Assembly (NCBI GenBank): GCA_009705865.1
Contig: WLSJ01000064.1
Location: 1 to 9,955 of the forward strand
From: Actinomycetota bacterium
GTDB taxonomy: Bacteria; Actinomycetota; Acidimicrobiia; Acidimicrobiales; Ilumatobacteraceae
DNA: 9,955 nt
Direction of reading: 5' to 3'
A program made the position numbers and the translations under genes. Shown piece by piece: positions 6,406 through 9,955 of this stretch. The notes below the pieces were generated by a model. The model ran no database searches. It worked only from the letters and a program-made list of their open reading frames with translations, and was not told the origin of the DNA. The first letter of the stretch is position 1. Every line of letters starts with the position of its first letter.

Positions 6406-6993
6406 ATGACAGAAATTTCATCGCCACTCGGGTCTCTACGCCCATCTGCTCCACGTATTGCGCCCATTGCTGATGTTTCAGATGAAGTGGCCACCATCTT
6501 GGGTGGAGGGATCAATTCTCCAGACGGAACTCCTTTGAACATCTTTGGCACTATTGCGCATCACCCTCGATTATTGAAGCGCTTCATGAACTTCGCAGGT
6601 CTGTTTTTGAATAAGGGGCTCTTACCGGCACGCGAAAGAGAAATTGTGATTCTGCGGGTCGGCTGGAACTGCCAGTCCGTGTATGAATTTGGACAGCACA
6701 CACTCATTGGTGAACGTGTGGGTCTCACAATTGAAGAGATCACAGCAGTAACGAAAGACATCGGCGAACATGACTGGAACGCGCGCGACACTGCGCTATT
6801 GAAGATGAGCGACGAACTGTGCGCAGATAACTGTGTCAGTCAGCAAACATGGAACACATTGAGTCGCGACTGGAAAGAAGCCGAGTTAATCGAACTAGTA
6901 ATGGTGGCTGGCACGTATCGCTTAGTGTCAGGTTTTCTCAACACCATGGGTGTTGAACTAGATGCTGAAACTCCGGGCTGGCCAGAGCGCTAG
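6406..6993 (+). CDS. Carboxymuconolactone decarboxylase / AhpD-fold family protein
   Basis: Cytoplasmic all-helical protein of 195 residues in the CMD/AhpD-like superfamily. The conserved core is LPAREREIVILRVGWNCQS at about 73-91, continuing through VYEFGQH to H98. This has the single cysteine C89 followed by E94 and H98, as in actinobacterial members with an NCxSxYE motif. The CxxC pair that makes AhpD a thiol-disulfide peroxidase partner is absent. Alkylhydroperoxidase activity is therefore doubtful, and a decarboxylase-like or uncharacterised role is more likely. The order of N-terminal extension, CMD core and helical C-terminus is normal for family members of this length. It is divergent from the MFS gene and converges on the last ABC ATPase gene with only two bases between stops. 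A strong Shine-Dalgarno sequence supports the start. The substrate is unknown. Confidence 0.85.
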   Translation: MTEISSPLGSLRPSAPRIAPIADVSDEVATILGGGINSPDGTPLNIFGTIAHHPRLLKRFMNFAGLFLNKGLLPAREREIVILRVGWNCQSVYEFGQHTLIGERVGLTIEEITAVTKDIGEHDWNARDTALLKMSDELCADNCVSQQTWNTLSRDWKEAELIELVMVAGTYRLVSGFLNTMGVELDAETPGWPER

Positions 6994-6995
6994 AT

Positions 6996-7985
6996 CTATG
7001 CGATGGGGTGATGGCAGGCTACGAAATGGCCGACAGCTACTTCACGCAGCTGTGGCTCTTCCGCAGCGCACTTTTCAGTAGCTGCTGGGCAACGTGTGCG
7101 GAAGCGGCAACCTGATGGTGGGTCAAGAGGCGATGGTGGCTCACCCTGGATAAGACCGGCTTGAATTGGGCGATCTGGGTCTGGGATAGGCACTGAACCC
7201 ACAAGAGCTTTTGTGTAGTGATGCTTGGTGTTGCGATACAGCTCATCTGGGGGAGCCACTTCGCACACTTTGCCCAGGTACATCACCATGACGCGTGTGC
7301 TGACTGCCTTCACCACTGCAAGGTCGTGCGAGATAAAGATCAGTGAGAGGCCGTAACGGTCTTTCATGTCTTGTAGCAAGTTCAGAATCTGTGCTTGAAC
7401 TGATACGTCAAGTGCAGATACGGGTTCGTCACAAATAATCATTGTTGGATCTAATGTGAGCGACCGAGCGATACTGATGCGCTGGCACTGTCCGCCAGAG
7501 AACTCATATGAACGACGGTCACGAACTTCAGCAGGGTCAAGGTTTACTGCATTGAGCAGTTCATCAATCTTTGCATCGATCTCTACTTGGTTGCCTTTGT
7601 TCCACACGCGCAATGGTTCAGCAATAACTTCGCTGACCGGAAGACGTGGGTCAAGAGAGCTGATTGAGTCCTGAAAGATCATCTGCATCGCTGGGCGAGC
7701 ATCACGCAGTTCTTTCTTTGGCAAAGTTGTGAGTTCTTGAGACAAGAAATTCACTGAGCCGCTGGTTGGCTTTGGCAACTGCAGAATGGCTTTACCAAGA
7801 GTTGACTTGCCGCAACCAGATTCGCCCACTACGGCGAGAGTCTCGCCGCGAATGAGGTCGAAGCTGATGCCTGACACTGCTTTAACAATCTTGTCTTTCC
7901 CAAGCTTGAATTCAACCGTGAGGTCTTCAACAGTCAAGATGACATCGCCGTCTGGGCGCATGTGTGCTTTTCCGGTGCCAGCCAT
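6996..7985 (-). CDS. dppF: Oligo/dipeptide ABC importer ATPase, OppF/DppF type
   Basis: Cytoplasmic ATPase that pairs with the DppD-type ATPase to power peptide-type import. In the 329-residue product, Walker A is GESGCGKST at 54-62, the Q-loop is MIFQD at 102-106, and the signature is FSGGQCQRISIARSL at 162-176. Walker B is MIICDEP at 182-188 and the H-loop is ISHD at 218-221. The signature starts with F instead of L and has C where R or K is common. The C-terminal oligopeptide-transporter domain carries four cysteines (C293, C299, C306, C324) in the GCRFRTRCP region, a pattern linked to an iron-sulfur site in related transporters. The start is the ATG at 7985, overlapping the previous stop as TAATG, with GGAGGAG seven bases upstream; an ATG at 8015 would lie inside the preceding gene. 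This is the last gene of the operon. The exact substrate (dipeptide, oligopeptide, nickel or glycoside) is not decided by the ATPase. Confidence 0.92.
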   Translation of the reverse strand: MAGTGKAHMRPDGDVILTVEDLTVEFKLGKDKIVKAVSGISFDLIRGETLAVVGESGCGKSTLGKAILQLPKPTSGSVNFLSQELTTLPKKELRDARPAMQMIFQDSISSLDPRLPVSEVIAEPLRVWNKGNQVEIDAKIDELLNAVNLDPAEVRDRRSYEFSGGQCQRISIARSLTLDPTMIICDEPVSALDVSVQAQILNLLQDMKDRYGLSLIFISHDLAVVKAVSTRVMVMYLGKVCEVAPPDELYRNTKHHYTKALVGSVPIPDPDRPIQAGLIQGEPPSPLDPPSGCRFRTRCPAATEKCAAEEPQLREVAVGHFVACHHPIA

Positions 7986-8959
7986 TACTTTGCTCCTCCG
8001 ATAGGGAACCAACAACGATAGAAGTGGCCATTGCCACCATCTGTAAGAGGTGGTTTTTCAGCGCGGCATTTGTCCGTTACGTATGCGCAACGGTTTGCAA
8101 ATGGGCATCCTGGTTCGTTCTTTGTGGGGTCTGGCAGACGGCCTTCAATGACAGGCAGGCGAGTGCCGGTCGGTGTCTCCAGACGGGGGATTGACTTCAA
8201 GAGTGCCTCTGTGTACGGCATCTTCATGTTGGAAAACAATTCGCGTGTTGGTGCATATTCCACCACATCGCCTGCATACATAACTGCAATCTTGTCTGTG
8301 TGGCCTGCAACGACACCAAGGTCATGTGTAACCAGAATCATTGCCATGTTGAACTCTTTACGCAGTTCTGAAATCAGTTCCAAAACTTGTGCTTGCACTG
8401 TTACGTCGAGAGCAGTAGTTGGCTCATCGGCAAACAACATTTCTGGTTTGCATGACACTGCAATTGCAATCATGATTCGCTGACGCATACCACCAGAAAG
8501 CTGGTACGGGAACTTGCGCATCATTGACTTCGGATCAGGAATACGTACTCGTTCAAGCAATTCAATGGCGCGAACTTTTGCGTCCTTCTTCGACATGCCA
8601 AGACGCACGGTAAGACTTTCAGTGAGCTGGTCACCAATGCGGCGAACTGGGTTCAACGCAGTCATTGGGTCTTGAAACACCATGGCCATTCCGGTGCCCC
8701 AGAGGTCGCGCACTTTGTCTTTCGGCAATTCTGAGATGACTTCGCCTTGGAAAGTGATCTTTCCGGTGCGAGTAGCTGTGCTTGGCAAGAGGCCCATGAT
8801 TGAACGTGACAGCACGGTCTTGCCAGAGCCTGATTCACCTACAACGCCGAGGCTTTCGCCTTCTTGCAATTCGATAGAGACATCGCGAACCGCTTTCAGT
8901 TCACCACGTGGCGTGGCAAAAGAAACGGAGAGACCCTCTACTTTGATGACGGTGCTCAT
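7985..8959 (-). CDS. dppD: Oligo/dipeptide ABC importer ATPase, OppD/DppD type
   Basis: First of the two ATPases of the importer, 324 residues. Walker A is GESGSGKT at 41-48, the Q-loop is MVFQD at 93-97, and the signature is LSGGMRQR at 154-161. The M in place of Q in this signature is typical of OppD/DppD. Walker B is MLFADEP at 174-180, with TTALD following, and the H-loop is VTHD at 210-213. The C-terminal domain holds four cysteines (C285, C291, C298, C316) around GCPFANRCA, the counterpart of those in the partner ATPase. The ATG at 8959 overlaps the permease stop as ATGA, and the stop overlaps the next gene as TAATG, so the four transporter genes are probably translated in a coupled way. 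The DppD-versus-OppD naming is by similarity only. Confidence 0.93.
   Translation of the reverse strand: MSTVIKVEGLSVSFATPRGELKAVRDVSIELQEGESLGVVGESGSGKTVLSRSIMGLLPSTATRTGKITFQGEVISELPKDKVRDLWGTGMAMVFQDPMTALNPVRRIGDQLTESLTVRLGMSKKDAKVRAIELLERVRIPDPKSMMRKFPYQLSGGMRQRIMIAIAVSCKPEMLFADEPTTALDVTVQAQVLELISELRKEFNMAMILVTHDLGVVAGHTDKIAVMYAGDVVEYAPTRELFSNMKMPYTEALLKSIPRLETPTGTRLPVIEGRLPDPTKNEPGCPFANRCAYVTDKCRAEKPPLTDGGNGHFYRCWFPIGGAK
7993..7999 (-). promoter_or_regulatory. Strong ribosome binding site deciding the DppF-type start
   Basis: The minus strand reads GGAGGAG inside the 3' end of the preceding ATPase gene, seven bases before the ATG at 7985. It supports that start over the in-frame ATG at 8015. 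Confidence 0.7.
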
Positions 8960-9849
8960 ATCTTTGATTCTCTCTTGTCTAGATGGTTACGCACATAGTC
9001 GCCGAAATAGTTTGTGGAGATCACCGTGAAGGCAATGGCCAAAGCTGGCATGTACACCTCGTGTGGCGAAAACTCTAAGTAGTTGCGGCCGGTTGCCAAC
9101 ATGGAACCCCAACTAGCTCCACCCGGGATACCGACACCGAGCAATGCAAGAGAACCTTCAACAATGATGACCGAGCCAACAGCGAGGAAGGCGATAGCCA
9201 ACATGGCTGGCGCCACGTTCGGCAAAATGTGTTTGCGAATGATTACCAGGTTTGGCGTACCCATTGACTTTGAAGCAAGAACAAACTCTCTGTTCGACCA
9301 CTGCAATGCTGAACCACGTGCGATACGCCCCACAATAGGCACAATCACAATGGTGAGAGAGAAGATCAGAACAGTCATTCGTCGAGCAACAGTTGCGGTT
9401 TGTTCGTCGGTGTCAGCTGCGAACGATGAAATCAACGCTAATGACAACACCAAGTTCGGAATGGACAACATGATGTTGAACACCATCTGAACCACTGAAT
9501 CAAACTTGCCCCGGTAGTACGCAGACGAAATGCCGATGACCCCACCAATCAGTCCACCAATGGTCACTGAAACAACTGAGACGAAGATTGAAATGCGGGC
9601 TCCATTGACAAGGCCAGACAACATGTCGTACCCATCGTTGGTGGTGCCTAAGAGGTGACCAGGAGCTGAGAACGGGCCAGCACCTAGGAATTCAAACTGA
9701 GCTTCGTTCCATGTTGGTAACGGCAAAAAGGGGCCGAACACTGCAAGGAACACCATGAGCCCCAACCATGTTGAAGCGATGTAAAAGCCAATAGGGCGTT
9801 TACGGGCTGACTTTGTAGTCGGCACTGTTGTAACGGTAGTAGTAGTCAC
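8956..9849 (-). CDS. dppC: Oligo/dipeptide ABC importer permease, OppC/DppC type
   Basis: Inner-membrane permease subunit of 297 residues, the normal length. After a threonine-rich start (MTTTTVTTVPTTK) and a basic stretch, the first helix is at about 21-43. An extracytoplasmic loop follows with HLLGTTNDGYDMLSGLVNGAR at 65-85, the usual DppC LGTDxxGRD-like motif in variant form with D75. Further helices lie at about 86-110, 122-145, 158-178, 212-235 and 268-288. The EAA loop that docks on the ATPases is LASKSMGTPNLVIIRKHILPN at 191-211. LLGVGIPGGASWGSML at 236-251 is the conserved C-terminal segment. The start is a GTG one base after the stop of the upstream permease, so it depends on coupling; a GTG at codon 9 is an alternative. 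The stop overlaps the ATPase start as ATGA. The call is firm; the substrate is not determined. Confidence 0.92.
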   Translation of the reverse strand: MTTTTVTTVPTTKSARKRPIGFYIASTWLGLMVFLAVFGPFLPLPTWNEAQFEFLGAGPFSAPGHLLGTTNDGYDMLSGLVNGARISIFVSVVSVTIGGLIGGVIGISSAYYRGKFDSVVQMVFNIMLSIPNLVLSLALISSFAADTDEQTATVARRMTVLIFSLTIVIVPIVGRIARGSALQWSNREFVLASKSMGTPNLVIIRKHILPNVAPAMLAIAFLAVGSVIIVEGSLALLGVGIPGGASWGSMLATGRNYLEFSPHEVYMPALAIAFTVISTNYFGDYVRNHLDKRESKI

Positions 9850-9850
9850 G

Positions 9851-9955
9851 TTAGTTACGGCGCTCTCTCGTTCGTGGGTCGGTGATGTTGGTCAATAAGT
9901 CGACAGTTGAGTTAAAGAACACATATGCAAATGCAATAAGAGCAATCATGGTCTG
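9851..9955 (-). CDS. dppB: Oligo/dipeptide ABC importer permease, OppB/DppB type, C-terminal fragment
   Basis: Only the last 34 codons are in the window, reading in from the edge to a TAA at 9851-9853. The translation has a final membrane helix (MIALIAFAYVFFN) followed by STVDLLTNITDPRTRERRN. It corresponds to the invariant end of DppB/OppB permeases, where a helix is followed by NLLVDxLYxxLDPRIR. The one-base gap to the permease gene at 9849 and the standard B-C-D-F order support it. The binding-protein gene usually found upstream would lie outside the window. Confidence 0.85.
   Translation of the reverse strand, partial: QTMIALIAFAYVFFNSTVDLLTNITDPRTRERRN

Noticed and set aside
6994..6995. 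Terminator between the CMD gene and the last ATPase gene
   Set aside because: Only two bases separate the stops, and I saw no convincing hairpin followed by a T-run across the junction.
7986..8015. Longer DppF-type start at an ATG at 8015
   Set aside because: The ATG at 7985 has a strong GGAGGAG at seven bases and a typical one-base overlap with the previous stop.
8031..8483. Plus-strand open frame of 150 codons inside the DppD-type ATPase gene
   Set aside because: The opposite strand has all the ABC ATPase motifs, so this frame is a shadow.

Overview
The window reads as a compact, gene-dense bacterial chromosome segment with roughly balanced base composition. The gene families and the start-site style suggest a free-living actinobacterium, possibly a planktonic Acidimicrobiia-type lineage; this is inference, because no rRNA or other marker gene is present. 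Genes are packed with gaps of 1-51 bases or overlaps of 1-8 bases. There is no gene-free stretch above 300 bases, and I saw no tRNA, rRNA, CRISPR array, insertion sequence or long repeat.

Layout. (1) 1-716, minus: a nearly complete phosphatidylcholine synthase (pcs), cut by the window edge just before its stop. (2) 755-1150, plus: an unrecognised four-helix membrane protein, divergent from pcs across 38 bases. (3) 1202-2734, plus: an AMP-forming acyl-CoA synthetase. (4) 2744-4279, minus: a second, distantly related acyl-CoA synthetase, tail-to-tail with the first across 9 bases. (5) 4317-6351, minus: a 14-helix drug-efflux-type MFS transporter followed by an AlkB-type 2-oxoglutarate/Fe(II) dioxygenase that overlaps it by 8 bases. 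With the synthetase of item 4 these form a likely three-gene operon in the order MFS, AlkB, synthetase. (6) 6406-6993, plus: a carboxymuconolactone-decarboxylase/AhpD-fold protein, divergent from the MFS gene. (7) 6996-9955, minus: an oligopeptide/dipeptide ABC importer operon, with the end of the first permease, the second permease and two ATPases joined by overlaps of 1 and 4 bases or a 1-base gap. The solute-binding protein is not in the window.

How it works together. The importer would bring peptides or similar solutes across the membrane. The two ligases would activate carboxylic acids to CoA thioesters. Pcs would build phosphatidylcholine from CDP-diacylglycerol and choline. AlkB would reverse alkyl damage in nucleic acids, and the MFS pump would export small hydrophobic compounds.

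Most genes are ordinary members of known families. The two points most worth a second look are the phosphatidylcholine synthase, which has the family-specific motif spacing, and a recurring TAnnnT hexamer placed 6-7 bases before four start codons, which suggests leaderless transcription. I found no convincing undescribed system here.
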